The notes below the pieces were generated by a model. The model saw only the letters and a program-made list of their open reading frames with translations. It searched no databases and was not told the DNA's origin. DNA of 22,822 nt from CAIRTT01 sp046075665 (GTDB lineage: Bacteria > Armatimonadota > Armatimonadia > Armatimonadales > Armatimonadaceae): the NCBI GenBank assembly GCA_046075665.1, contig JBJTQN010000221.1, positions 1-22,822 of the forward strand. Reading direction: 5' to 3'. The position numbers and the translations under genes are program-made. Shown here piece by piece: positions 8,184-15,675 of this stretch. How positions within the stretch are numbered: the first letter of the stretch is position 1; every line of letters begins with the position of its first letter.

Positions 8184-8552
8184 ATGCGCCACCGCCTCTT
8201 TGTTACCGCCAAGATTCACCGTGCGACGGTCACGGATGCGAATGCAGACTATAAAGGCTCAATCGCCATTTGCCCAGAGCTGATTGCCGCCGCAGGTCTG
8301 ATGAAATTTGAGCTCGTCCATATCAACAACGTCAATAATGGCAATCACTGGGAAACCTATGTCATCCCTGGGGATTCGCGGAGTATTGTCCTGAATGGTC
8401 CCCCAGCTCACCTATTCGCAAGAGGCGACCTTGTGGTTATTAACCGCATCGAAAACATCCCGATCAACGAACTGGATACCGTGACGCAGACGGTGATCTT
8501 CGTTGATGCAGAAAACAGGGTCACGAACATCACCTGTACACCCAGTGTCTAG
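8184..8552 (+). CDS. panD: Aspartate 1-decarboxylase (pyruvoyl enzyme), divergent
   Basis: 122 residues, the normal size. It decarboxylates L-aspartate to beta-alanine for pantothenate and CoA synthesis in the cytoplasm. The proenzyme cuts itself at a Gly-Ser bond; here the site is Gly25-Ser26 in YKGSIAI, generating the pyruvoyl group from Ser26. Also visible are KIHRATVT (Lys10, His12), NVNNG, ETYVI (Thr58, Tyr59), LNGPPAH and GDLVVI, all in the usual order and spacing. Two differences stand out: the conserved Arg of NG-x-R-F (Arg54 in E. coli, which contacts the substrate carboxylate) is His55 here (NGNHWETY), and NGAAA reads NGPPA. A GGAG lies 10 bases before the ATG. The gene starts 27 bases after the EpsI-like gene and probably shares its transcript; no other pantothenate gene is nearby. 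Confidence 0.88.
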   Translation: MRHRLFVTAKIHRATVTDANADYKGSIAICPELIAAAGLMKFELVHINNVNNGNHWETYVIPGDSRSIVLNGPPAHLFARGDLVVINRIENIPINELDTVTQTVIFVDAENRVTNITCTPSV

Positions 8553-8558
8553 AAACCA

Positions 8559-8588
8559 AAAACCGGACAGATTGCTTTGTCCGGTTTT
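8559..8588. terminator. Bidirectional intrinsic terminator between panD and tRNA-Pro
   Basis: An 11-bp perfect stem, AAAACCGGACA at 8559-8569 against TGTCCGGTTTT at 8578-8588, with an 8-base loop. On the plus strand it ends in TTTT just after panD. On the minus strand it is followed by TTTTTGGTTTCT just after the tRNA, so it can serve both converging transcripts. Confidence 0.85.
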
Positions 8589-8592
8589 CCGA

Positions 8593-8665
8593 TCGGGGCG
8601 ACATGATTCGAACATGCGACCTCAACATCCCAAATGTCGCGCGCTACCAACTGCGCTACGCCCCG
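8593..8665 (-). tRNA. tRNA-Pro (anticodon TGG)
   Basis: Read on the minus strand it folds as a standard cloverleaf of 73 bases: acceptor CGGGGCG/CGCCCCG with discriminator A, D arm GCGC-AGTTGGTA-GCGC, anticodon stem CGACA/TGTTG with loop TTTGGGA (anticodon TGG), a 5-base variable loop, and T arm GCATG-TTCGAAT-CATGT with one G-U pair. The 3' CCA is not encoded and must be added afterwards. It lies just downstream of a strong promoter and just upstream of a terminator, so it is a single-gene transcription unit. Confidence 0.95.
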
Positions 8666-8677
8666 ATAACGAGTGTG

Positions 8678-8706
8678 AGTATACCGACCAGACTGTGTCA
8701 TTGCAA
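8678..8706 (-). promoter_or_regulatory. Sigma70-type promoter of the tRNA-Pro gene
   Basis: On the minus strand, -35 TTGCAA (8701-8706), a 17-base spacer and -10 TATACT (8678-8683). The -10 ends 12 bases before the mature tRNA 5' end at 8665, leaving room for a very short leader. Confidence 0.8.
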
Positions 8707-8840
8707 AGCAAATCCAGCATCAATTGAGGGCGATGTTGAATTAATTATGTTTTCCCAAATGGTTGATACCTAAGACCGTGTTGATCCCTTCGATGCACCG
8801 CAGTTAAGTACAACAATTACCCGAACAAGAATATTGAACT

Positions 8841-8877
8841 CAAAAAGAAAACCCCACAACATAACTGCTGCAGGGTT
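8841..8877 (-). terminator. Intrinsic terminator after the TolB-like propeller gene
   Basis: On the minus strand, AACCCTGCAGCA (8866-8877), loop GTTA, TGTTGTGGGGTT (8850-8861), twelve pairs including three G-U, followed by TTCTTTTTG. The G-U pairs mean the stem forms well only in the minus-strand RNA, which matches the gene direction. Confidence 0.8.
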
Positions 8878-8905
8878 AGTCAGTTCTTCCCGAGGTAGCC
8901 GTTAC

Positions 8906-10009
8906 TTACGGCTTCCAGTCAGCAACAAAGATATTCGTTTCATGGTCCTTACCGTTACGGTTTGATCCCCAAACGAGCTTTGTGCCATCAGGAGAGAACA
9001 TCGGAAACGAATCAAACTGCCGCCCAAACGTCACTTGCTCGAGACCGCTACCATCAAGGTTGATCAGGTAAAGCTCAAATGTCCTGCGCTTCGGATCGCC
9101 CATATTGGATGCAAAAATCAATCGCTTGCCATCGGGCGTAAAGTACGGCGCAAAATTTGCGGCTCCGTTACTTGTGATCTGCTTCGCACCTGTGCCATCA
9201 GCATTGGCCACCCAAAGCTCCATCTGGCTTGGACGAACCAAGTCCTGCCCAAGAAGACGCTTGTAGTCCGCAATAGCCTCCGGCGTCGATGGCAACCCGG
9301 CTCGCCAGACAAGCTTCTTACTATCAGGGCTGAAAAATGCACCGCCATCATAGCCGACACGGTTTGTAATCCGCTTAATATCGGTGCCATCCGGCTTCAT
9401 GGTGTACAGCTCAAGATCCCCATCCATCGTGGATGTAAATACAACACGCTTGCCATCCGGGCTGACCGTCGCCTCCGCGTTGTAGCCAACCTTCTTCCCT
9501 GGCTCAATCTTCTTAGGGAACAACGGCGTTAAGTTGGTCCCATCCACATTCGCCTTCCAAATGGCATAGCTTGGGAATATCGGCCAGACGTAGCCTAAGG
9601 AGCGATCCGGGTCTTGTGGGATTTCAGGTCCGAAACCATGCGTTGATGCAAAGATAACCTGCTTATCTCCTTTGAGGAAGTATCCGCAGGTGGTTCGTCC
9701 GGTACCTGTCGAGACACGGATTCGAAAAGAGCCATCAGCGTTCATCACAAACTGCTGATCCGCCTTGTACGTATCGCCATCGTAGCGCTGAAAAATCAGT
9801 TTTTTGCCATCAAATGACCAGTACGCTTCCGCATTTTGACCACCAAATGTCAACTGTCGGACATTCGATAGGTGCTTTTCCTTTGGATCCAACATAGCGG
9901 CAAGCGGACCATCCGCTGCGGCAGGAGGCTGTACGTTTGCGACAGCTGCCACTCCTACTCCAATCAATGCCGTCAACAATGTAACGACGCATACTCCATA
10001 ATTACGCAT
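8906..10009 (-). CDS. Exported TolB-like beta-propeller (PD40 repeats)
   Basis: 367 residues from the ATG at 10009. That start is chosen over an in-frame ATG at 10015 and a longer frame to 10048 because AGAGGA sits 6 bases before it and the protein then opens with a clean signal peptide (MRNYGVCVVTLLTALIGVGVAAVA). The mature part contains at least five WD40-like/PD40 blades with the signature SPDGKRVVF, SPDSKKLVW, TPDGKRLIF, SPDGTKLVW, each followed by LYTMKPDG- or LYLINLDG-type strands. These form a six- or seven-bladed propeller like the C-terminal half of TolB or the non-catalytic half of prolyl oligopeptidases. No peptidase triad is present. It begins 19 bases after the M28 peptidase stop and is surely cotranscribed with it, which suggests a binding or accessory role in peptide handling outside the cytoplasm; the ligand is unknown. 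Confidence 0.85.
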   Translation of the reverse strand: MRNYGVCVVTLLTALIGVGVAAVANVQPPAAADGPLAAMLDPKEKHLSNVRQLTFGGQNAEAYWSFDGKKLIFQRYDGDTYKADQQFVMNADGSFRIRVSTGTGRTTCGYFLKGDKQVIFASTHGFGPEIPQDPDRSLGYVWPIFPSYAIWKANVDGTNLTPLFPKKIEPGKKVGYNAEATVSPDGKRVVFTSTMDGDLELYTMKPDGTDIKRITNRVGYDGGAFFSPDSKKLVWRAGLPSTPEAIADYKRLLGQDLVRPSQMELWVANADGTGAKQITSNGAANFAPYFTPDGKRLIFASNMGDPKRRTFELYLINLDGSGLEQVTFGRQFDSFPMFSPDGTKLVWGSNRNGKDHETNIFVADWKP

Positions 10010-10015
10010 CTTCAT

Positions 10016-10021
10016 TCCTCT
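10016..10021 (-). promoter_or_regulatory. Ribosome binding site deciding the propeller-gene start
   Basis: AGAGGA on the minus strand, 6 bases before the ATG at 10009 but touching the ATG at 10015, so the downstream ATG is the better start. Confidence 0.65.
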
Positions 10022-10028
10022 CGATACC

Positions 10029-11639
10029 CTAACGACGACTCTCTGCAAGCGTCGCCTTCATCGTCAAAATCGTCCCCTTGCGGTCAACCTTCAGCTCAAC
10101 AACATCCCCAGGATTGGCACCGCCAAGCGCAGCCGTGTATTCCTCGATGCTACGAATCGTCTTGCCCCCAAAGCCCACCAAAATGTCGCCAGCCTGCAAG
10201 CCAGCCTTCTCCGCCGGGCTTCCCGCACGTACGCCACCAATGAGTACACCCACGATGCCAGCACCATACTCAGGAATCGTCCCAAGCGATGCCTTTGCAC
10301 GCATCGTGGATGACCCGCCCGCAGCTGCCGGAGGCTCGCTGAAAAGAAGACGCTCACGGCCATCCGCAACCCGCTCAACAACACGAGCCGCAAGCTGGCT
10401 GACCTTGGCAATGCCATCGATGTCCAGTTTGTCCGCCGTATCACTTGGCCGGTGATAATCCGCATGCAAGCCCGTAAAGAAGAACGTCACTGGAACTTTG
10501 GCCGCCTGAAATGGCTGATGATCACTTCCTCCACTCGTTGAGTCCTCGAGAACCACATTCAAACCTGATTGCCGCACAAGAGGTGAAACAACCGATTCCC
10601 ACCCCGGACTCGTCTTGACACCAATCAGCGACAAACGCCCCTTATCCTTCATCCGGCCAACCATGTCGAGATTGACCATCGCCACCGTGTCTTTTATCGG
10701 GTAAGCCGGGCTCTTTACATAGTGGACGGACCCAAGCAATCCGAGTTCTTCGCCTGAAAATGCGATAAAGACGACTGTCCGCTTTGGTCGATTCGCAGGG
10801 GATGACAGTATGGATGCAATCTCAATCAACGCACTAGTACCGGATGCATTGTCATCCGCACCGTGGTGGATTGCTGGCGATTTACTCTCTGCGAGCGATG
10901 ATGCCCCGCCCATCCCGAGGTGGTCGAGGTGTGCCCCGACGACGACAACTTCCTTTGAAAGCTGCGGATCTGTGCCCGGCAACACACCAATAACATTATG
11001 TGTGGTCACCTCAAATGGTCGCATCGTAAGCGAAATAATCCCACTCGTTGGCAGCTTTCCACCCGGCGCAAACGCACTTTTCAACATAACGACAACCGGC
11101 AAGCCGTAGTCAGCCGCAGGACCTTCGACATGGATGCCAAATGCTCCATCCGCGTTCTTATCTGCGAGGAGAATCACTCCCGCCGCGCCCGCATCGCGGG
11201 CTGCCGCAACCAAGCCAGCCTGCTTGATCAAACCCGAGTCACTCGGTAGTGGTATGACGGCTATTGCGCCTTTGATGTCCCCTTCTGGGGATGCAGCAAC
11301 AATCTTAGCAGAAACATTTCCACTGCCACTACGGGGATGAACCATCACGGATGCAGCCCCCTTAATGGCATGGCCATCCACACGGACGCTCACCTCCCCA
11401 GAAGGACGGTTTCCCATTGCCACTTTGAAAGGTTGCATCCACGTCCCAGGAGCCGCACCCGGCGTCAGGCCAAGCGATGCAAATCGGGTTGCAACGTGAC
11501 TGGCGGCGAGACTATTTCCAGGTTCACCCGTGCCACGGCCGGCAAGGCGATCGGATGCCAGATAGGTGACATCGGCTCGGATGGACTGTACATCTCCCAA
11601 GATCAACCCAAGCGTCGCACAAAGCATGGACATCACCAT
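10029..11639 (-). CDS. Secreted M28 family zinc metallopeptidase with PA insert and PDZ domain
   Basis: 536 residues. Short export signal (about 1-22), an N-terminal segment starting the peptidase fold (DVTYLASDRLAGRGTG), a protease-associated (PA) insert (about 90-200, with GAAGVILLADK), then the M28 catalytic core. Zinc ligands and catalytic residues are all visible: His237 in GAHLDH, bridging Asp262 in GADDNASG, Glu297 (base) and Glu298 in FSGEELG, Asp325 in NLDMVGR, and His396 in YHRPSDT. A PDZ domain closes the protein (about 448-530: GIVGVLIGGVRAGSPAEKAGLQAGDILVGFGG). It should be an aminopeptidase or carboxypeptidase acting on exported peptides; substrate preference cannot be read from sequence. 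A GGAGG lies 9 bases before the ATG. It is the first gene of a two-gene operon with the propeller protein. Confidence 0.93.
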   Translation of the reverse strand: MVMSMLCATLGLILGDVQSIRADVTYLASDRLAGRGTGEPGNSLAASHVATRFASLGLTPGAAPGTWMQPFKVAMGNRPSGEVSVRVDGHAIKGAASVMVHPRSGSGNVSAKIVAASPEGDIKGAIAVIPLPSDSGLIKQAGLVAAARDAGAAGVILLADKNADGAFGIHVEGPAADYGLPVVVMLKSAFAPGGKLPTSGIISLTMRPFEVTTHNVIGVLPGTDPQLSKEVVVVGAHLDHLGMGGASSLAESKSPAIHHGADDNASGTSALIEIASILSSPANRPKRTVVFIAFSGEELGLLGSVHYVKSPAYPIKDTVAMVNLDMVGRMKDKGRLSLIGVKTSPGWESVVSPLVRQSGLNVVLEDSTSGGSDHQPFQAAKVPVTFFFTGLHADYHRPSDTADKLDIDGIAKVSQLAARVVERVADGRERLLFSEPPAAAGGSSTMRAKASLGTIPEYGAGIVGVLIGGVRAGSPAEKAGLQAGDILVGFGGKTIRSIEEYTAALGGANPGDVVELKVDRKGTILTMKATLAESRR

Positions 11640-11886
11640 CGTTCTAATCCTCCAAACTAAACACTAAACCTTAGTGAATCATGCACGGTTATTACAGAAA
11701 TATGCATCTGCAATTTGTCCGGTGTTCAACCAACTTACCGCCAATTCGTTGAGACGTTCAAGAAGCACCCAATCGAAGACTGAACATCTACTTTTTAATG
11801 ATTACAACATTTATTACTTTTATTTTAAATTAACTGTTGCGTCGGCACATATTTTGCACTTGATACACCACAAGGACGGATAACCG

Positions 11887-12861
11887 ATGTTCTACGATGA
11901 AAAAAAATTACGCCTGCAAGTTTCATGGCAAAGGATCAAAGATCAAGTAGCACCAAGCTTCTCGGAATATGCATGGAAGGTCCGTCAGCGGATGGCATAC
12001 GATACAAACCCTCTGTGGAACCGGCTGAGCGACACCGTTGAAGCCCGCGCATATGCATCCAACCGCGGAGCAACGACCGTGGATGTCATAGGGACCTTTG
12101 GCTCCATAGATGAAATCAGCTGGGAAACGCTGCCAGCAACGTGCTTTTTGCGCGGTTCGCAAGAACACTCGACAAGACTGCTTCGCTTCGATGGTCAGTG
12201 GTTTTTGTACGGTAACGGCGATGCTTTCTGCGATGCCGATGGACGTTTTCAAATCTCGGACCGCTCTGTCAGATTCTCGATTAATGACACAGATGCTAAG
12301 ACAATCGCATCGATGTGGCTTTCAACATCCAATCGTTCCTATGCACCAGATATGAATCATGGCTTTGTTGATGCAAGTATTATCGTGGAGCCATTCCTCA
12401 TCGATGAAAACGGGCAGCAGCCCATCAAGTACCGTGTCTACTGCTTCGATGGCGTACCGGAAATGATTGAGCTAACATCCCCAACCATTACCCGTCTCGG
12501 CGGCTGCGCTCTCTACACACCGGAATGGACACATGTTCGCCAATCGGTACACAGCGGGATCGCACCGATCTTCGACTTCAAGCGACCGAACGGACTTCAG
12601 GGAATGATTCGAGATGCGATGGCGATTGCATCCGGCATCGACCATATCTGTATTGAGTTCATCGTCACCGCAAGCGGTCCAGCCGTACACCGCATGGTAG
12701 GGACGCCGTATCGCGGACAAACCGGTACACCAAGCCGGTGCCCGGATGTCCAACAATGGCTGGCAACACTCTGGAATGTGGATACAACCTGTTACAACCA
12801 TGTCCCACGTCAGCTGCAACCCGAGCTGGTCACCGAGCAAGTCTGGAGTGTCGCCGCCTAA
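11887..12861 (+). CDS. TupA-like ATP-grasp protein, diverged
   Basis: 324 residues, near the usual length. The TupA-like ATP-grasp family (polysaccharide and teichuronopeptide synthesis) attaches amino acids or similar groups to glycans. Matching landmarks: EISWETLPATCFLRGS (107-122 region, family form xIDFDxLPxxFVLK), IIVEPFLIDENG...KYRVYCFDGVPEMIEL (family form EEYLxD...DYKFYCFNG), YTPEWTHV (family form YDxxW) and the closing CIEFIV strand (family form RVDLY). Several residues expected to bind ATP or metal differ: the Lys of FVLK is Arg, the HGSG loop reads QEHS, and the Glu of GELTF is missing (VHRMVGTP). No SPase or export signal is present, so it is cytoplasmic. An AAGGA lies about 11 bases before the ATG. 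No glycosyltransferase is nearby. It ends 5 bases from the convergent SDR gene. Confidence 0.7.
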   Translation: MFYDEKKLRLQVSWQRIKDQVAPSFSEYAWKVRQRMAYDTNPLWNRLSDTVEARAYASNRGATTVDVIGTFGSIDEISWETLPATCFLRGSQEHSTRLLRFDGQWFLYGNGDAFCDADGRFQISDRSVRFSINDTDAKTIASMWLSTSNRSYAPDMNHGFVDASIIVEPFLIDENGQQPIKYRVYCFDGVPEMIELTSPTITRLGGCALYTPEWTHVRQSVHSGIAPIFDFKRPNGLQGMIRDAMAIASGIDHICIEFIVTASGPAVHRMVGTPYRGQTGTPSRCPDVQQWLATLWNVDTTCYNHVPRQLQPELVTEQVWSVAA

Positions 12862-12866
12862 GCAGT

Positions 12867-13883
12867 TCAGGATGGCTTTGGCATCACCGGGAGCCCTGCG
12901 GTAGCGTGCTCCCATGCGGAAATCAGCTTGTCCTCAAAGTCATCCCCCACGATGTCTGGAAGCCGTCCATCCCGTTCCATCCAGGCGAGGGTCCGGCGGG
13001 TACCATCGGCAAAATTGATCGTCTGTCCCGGGTAGCCAAGCGCTTTCAGCTTGTCATTGCAAAAAATGGATGTCCACTGAAAGATTTCACGGAGCCCCCC
13101 CGACCAGCTGGGGGCGCAGGCAGCGAGAACATCTGATGGCACATAAACCGGGTTGTAAGTCCCCCCAACAACTTCCGCAACCGTGTGATGGTAGTGATCC
13201 CACGTATGCCACTCATCCCCGGTGATGTGAAACACCTCGCCAAATGCCTTAGGATTACCAAACGTGGCGAGAAACCCCTGCGCTACGTCATCCACGTGGC
13301 ACGCCGCCCAAAGTCCGGTGCCATCGCCGGGGACAATGATCTTCCTTCCAGCACGCAGGCGTGCAACAAACGGCTCCCATGGTCCGAATGGACGCAGGAT
13401 ACCGCCTCCTTCGCCGTACGAATGGCTTGGCCGCATGATGGTAATGGGAACGCCTTCATCTGCATGAAGCTTTAGGAGATGCTCTTCAATAGCAGCCTTG
13501 TTCCAGCCATATTGGCCCACTGAGTGATACGGCTCGCTTTCGGTCATCGGGATGGTCACGGGTCGCCCACTGGTGACACAAACCGTGGATGTTTGGACAA
13601 ACTGACCAAACTTACCGGAAAGCGCACGGAGTGCCGAGAGGGTGTCATCGATGTGATACGCAATCATATCCACGACAACATCAAATGTTTCGCCCTCGAA
13701 CGCGGACTCAAAGGTTGCTCTGTCTTTGCGGTCGCCGGTAATAACACGAACATTCGGGCCTTCACTAAAGCGTTGCGGCGTGCGTCCACGATTGTAGAGG
13801 ACGATTTCATCCCCGCTGGCAATCAGCGCTTTCGTGATGGCTGTCGATATCAATCCCGTTCCGCCAAGTAGTAGAATCTTCAT
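12867..13883 (-). CDS. NAD(P)-dependent epimerase/dehydratase-like protein (extended SDR)
   Basis: 338 residues from the ATG at 13883, which opens directly with the Rossmann strand MKILLLGGTGLIS (glycine motif 7-12). A start at 13898 would add only five residues, and the open frame continues far upstream over the neighbouring gene without meaning. Catalytic residues fit the SDR pattern: Ser/Thr at 98-100 (TST) and Tyr125-x-x-x-Lys129 (YGWNK). The later half (IVPGDGTGLWAACHVDDVAQGF, GEVFHITGDEWHTWDH) is the substrate domain typical of COG0451 proteins. A sugar-nucleotide substrate is likely by family, but none can be named. There is no ribosome site before 13883; a TTGTCC-N18-TATGAA pair ending 10 bases before the ATG suggests a leaderless mRNA. 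It is divergent from the histidinol phosphatase gene with only 45 bases between starts. Confidence 0.85.
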   Translation of the reverse strand: MKILLLGGTGLISTAITKALIASGDEIVLYNRGRTPQRFSEGPNVRVITGDRKDRATFESAFEGETFDVVVDMIAYHIDDTLSALRALSGKFGQFVQTSTVCVTSGRPVTIPMTESEPYHSVGQYGWNKAAIEEHLLKLHADEGVPITIMRPSHSYGEGGGILRPFGPWEPFVARLRAGRKIIVPGDGTGLWAACHVDDVAQGFLATFGNPKAFGEVFHITGDEWHTWDHYHHTVAEVVGGTYNPVYVPSDVLAACAPSWSGGLREIFQWTSIFCNDKLKALGYPGQTINFADGTRRTLAWMERDGRLPDIVGDDFEDKLISAWEHATAGLPVMPKPS

Positions 13884-13928
13884 AGTTGATATATTCATAA
13901 CACCGTGGGGGATGATTGGACAAGGCTT

Positions 13929-14753
13929 ATGCTTCGATTTGACTACCATACACACCATCACCGCTGCGGACACGCCGTCGGAAGCATCCACGATTACTGC
14001 GAGGCGGCGCTCGCCCTTGGGATAACAACATTTGGTATCAGCGACCATGGCCCCGCGTACTGGCTGAATGGCGACCATGCACAACCGCAAACGCAAATGG
14101 CCTGTAGCGCGGTTTCCGGCTATGTGGCGGAAGCTCAGCGCGAACGTGACCGCTTTGCCGGTAGCATGGATATCCGGGTTGGCCTCGAGGCCGATTGGAT
14201 TCCCGAGCGGACGGATGACCTCGAACATATTCTGAATAGCCATCCGTTTGATTACGTACTAGGAAGCGTTCATTACATTCTGGGGCGCTCGATTTTCGCC
14301 CGGACGCGATGGGAAACCGACGACCCATCCGTTGTCTACACGGCCTATTACGAAGAGCTCTGCCGTGCAGCGATGAGCGGGCTGTTCGACATCATGTCGC
14401 ACTTAACTGCGATTGAAGCCTACGGGCCTCCGATTGACCCGATGCTGGCCGGGCACCTGTACCCGATGGTCGCAGAATCCATTAAAGATAGTGGTTGTAT
14501 TGTTGAACTGAACACGAGTGGTTATCGTAAGCGGCCAAACGACGATGACCCATTTCCCAACCATCGTCTACTCGCTGAACTGGTCTCACGACGCGTGCCG
14601 CTGACGTTTGGCTCCGATTGTCATGCTCCGCATGAGGTTGGATTCGGAGCTGAACGAATACTGAGGGCCCTTTTGAGTTACGGCCTTGAATCAACCGGAA
14701 TACCGATTACGGTGCGCCGTGGTCCTGTACTAACGTTCGCTTATGCACATTAG
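13929..14753 (+). CDS. hisK: Histidinol-phosphatase of the PHP family
   Basis: 274 residues from the ATG at 13929. This start is preferred over a GTG at 13905 because the protein then opens MLRFDYHTHHHRCGHA, as the family does. The enzyme removes phosphate from L-histidinol phosphate, the penultimate stage of histidine synthesis, in the cytoplasm. PHP metal ligands are all visible: His7 and His9 (DYHTH), His40 (GISDH), Glu87 (GLEAD), His115 (GSVH), His158 (IMSH), Asp230 and His232 (GSDCH). The AYGPPID segment and VELNTSGYRKRP are typical of the HisJ/HisK branch. An AAGG lies close (3 bases) to the ATG, so initiation may be weak. No other histidine gene is present, so it is an orphan of the pathway here. 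Assigning the exact PHP substrate without a tree leaves some doubt. Confidence 0.85.
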   Translation: MLRFDYHTHHHRCGHAVGSIHDYCEAALALGITTFGISDHGPAYWLNGDHAQPQTQMACSAVSGYVAEAQRERDRFAGSMDIRVGLEADWIPERTDDLEHILNSHPFDYVLGSVHYILGRSIFARTRWETDDPSVVYTAYYEELCRAAMSGLFDIMSHLTAIEAYGPPIDPMLAGHLYPMVAESIKDSGCIVELNTSGYRKRPNDDDPFPNHRLLAELVSRRVPLTFGSDCHAPHEVGFGAERILRALLSYGLESTGIPITVRRGPVLTFAYAH

Positions 14754-14763
14754 GAGAAGCCAC

Positions 14764-14794
14764 TTCCGACAGCACAATCCTGTCATGAGATAAT
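14764..14794 (+). promoter_or_regulatory. Possible promoter of the TerC-family gene
   Basis: -10 GATAAT at 14789-14794 with a poor -35 (TTCCGA, 14764-14769, 19-base spacer). The -10 ends 9 bases before the ATG and no ribosome binding site lies between, suggesting a very short or absent leader. Confidence 0.35.
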
Positions 14795-14803
14795 AATCAA
14801 ACA

Positions 14804-15631
14804 ATGAATATGTCCGGATTTGTAGACTTCAGCTGGATGAGCCAGCCATCCGCGTGGATTGGGCTTGTCACACTCATCGCGCTCGAAATTGTGCTGGGTA
14901 TCGACAATATTGTCTTTTTGACAATCCTCTCCGGCAAGCTATCAAAAGAAGATCAGCCACGCGGTCAAAAACTTGGGCTGACTCTCGCGGTAATTCCGCG
15001 CCTTGTACTCCTCCTCGCGATTCCTATGGTTCTAGCGATGAAGGATCCCCTGTTTACGATTCCTTTTATTAGTGACCCAGGGCACGATGTCCACGGTAAG
15101 GGCCTTGGCTTGTCCCTTCAGGACCTGGTGGTTCTCGTCGGTGGAATCTTTCTGATCTACAAGGCAACCCACGAAATCCACGGCAAGCTAGAAGGCGAGG
15201 ATGAGCACGCGCCGGGAGCATCCACAGGCAAGGCAGGGGCAAAGTTCTCCGCGGTGATGGTCCAGATCATGGTCATCAACCTGGTGTTTAGCCTGGACTC
15301 CATCGTCACGGCTATCGGCATCATCCCGCCTGAGCAGGTGATGGTGATGATGATAGCCGTCATCTTTTCCACGGTTATCATGGCCGCCACGGTGCGACCT
15401 GTAGCGGGATTTGTTGAGCGTCACCCAACGGTCAAAATGCTTGCGCTCTCATTCCTGATGCTAATTGGTACGACTCTGGTCGCGGAAGGTTTCCACTTTC
15501 ACATCCCAAAGGGGTATGTCTACTTTGCGATGGCATTTTCAGTGTTTGTTGAGGTCCTCAATCTCAAGGCATCCGCTGGGAAGAAAGTCACACCCGTGCA
15601 CCTGCATGAGCAGTATCCGGATGTCGATTAG
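14804..15631 (+). CDS. TerC-family integral membrane protein
   Basis: 275 residues, about seven membrane helices (roughly 17-38, 60-80, 103-121, 149-170, 176-197, 212-230, 238-256). Both halves carry the acidic TerC signature: EIVLGIDNIVF (Glu28, Asp34) in the first and NLVFSLDSIVTAIG (Asp165) in the second, an inverted-repeat architecture. The cytoplasmic loop between the halves (124-146) is rich in His/Glu/Asp. Named for tellurite resistance, the family includes proteins implicated in manganese efflux and in metallating exported enzymes, so a metal-ion role is likely. A second ATG two codons on (14810) is possible. It lies 44 bases upstream of pyrG on the same strand, with which it has no evident functional link. 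Confidence 0.9.
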   Translation: MNMSGFVDFSWMSQPSAWIGLVTLIALEIVLGIDNIVFLTILSGKLSKEDQPRGQKLGLTLAVIPRLVLLLAIPMVLAMKDPLFTIPFISDPGHDVHGKGLGLSLQDLVVLVGGIFLIYKATHEIHGKLEGEDEHAPGASTGKAGAKFSAVMVQIMVINLVFSLDSIVTAIGIIPPEQVMVMMIAVIFSTVIMAATVRPVAGFVERHPTVKMLALSFLMLIGTTLVAEGFHFHIPKGYVYFAMAFSVFVEVLNLKASAGKKVTPVHLHEQYPDVD

Positions 15632-15659
15632 CAAGGTCTTTTCCGGCATTTCTGCGTGA

Positions 15660-15665
15660 TATAGT
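15660..15665 (+). promoter_or_regulatory. Possible -10 element of pyrG
   Basis: TATAGT ends 10 bases before the pyrG ATG, with no ribosome site between. No convincing -35 is present at the right spacing. It would give a near-leaderless message; alternatively pyrG is read only from the TerC promoter. Confidence 0.35.
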
Positions 15666-15675
15666 AAACGGCGTT

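Noticed and set aside
11674..11883. 69-residue ORF before the TupA-like gene
   Set aside because: AT-rich intergenic DNA with no ribosome site and no recognisable protein; more likely promoter region.
13884..14243. Long N-terminal extension of the SDR protein
   Set aside because: It runs antisense over the histidinol phosphatase gene; the Rossmann strand begins exactly at the ATG at 13883.
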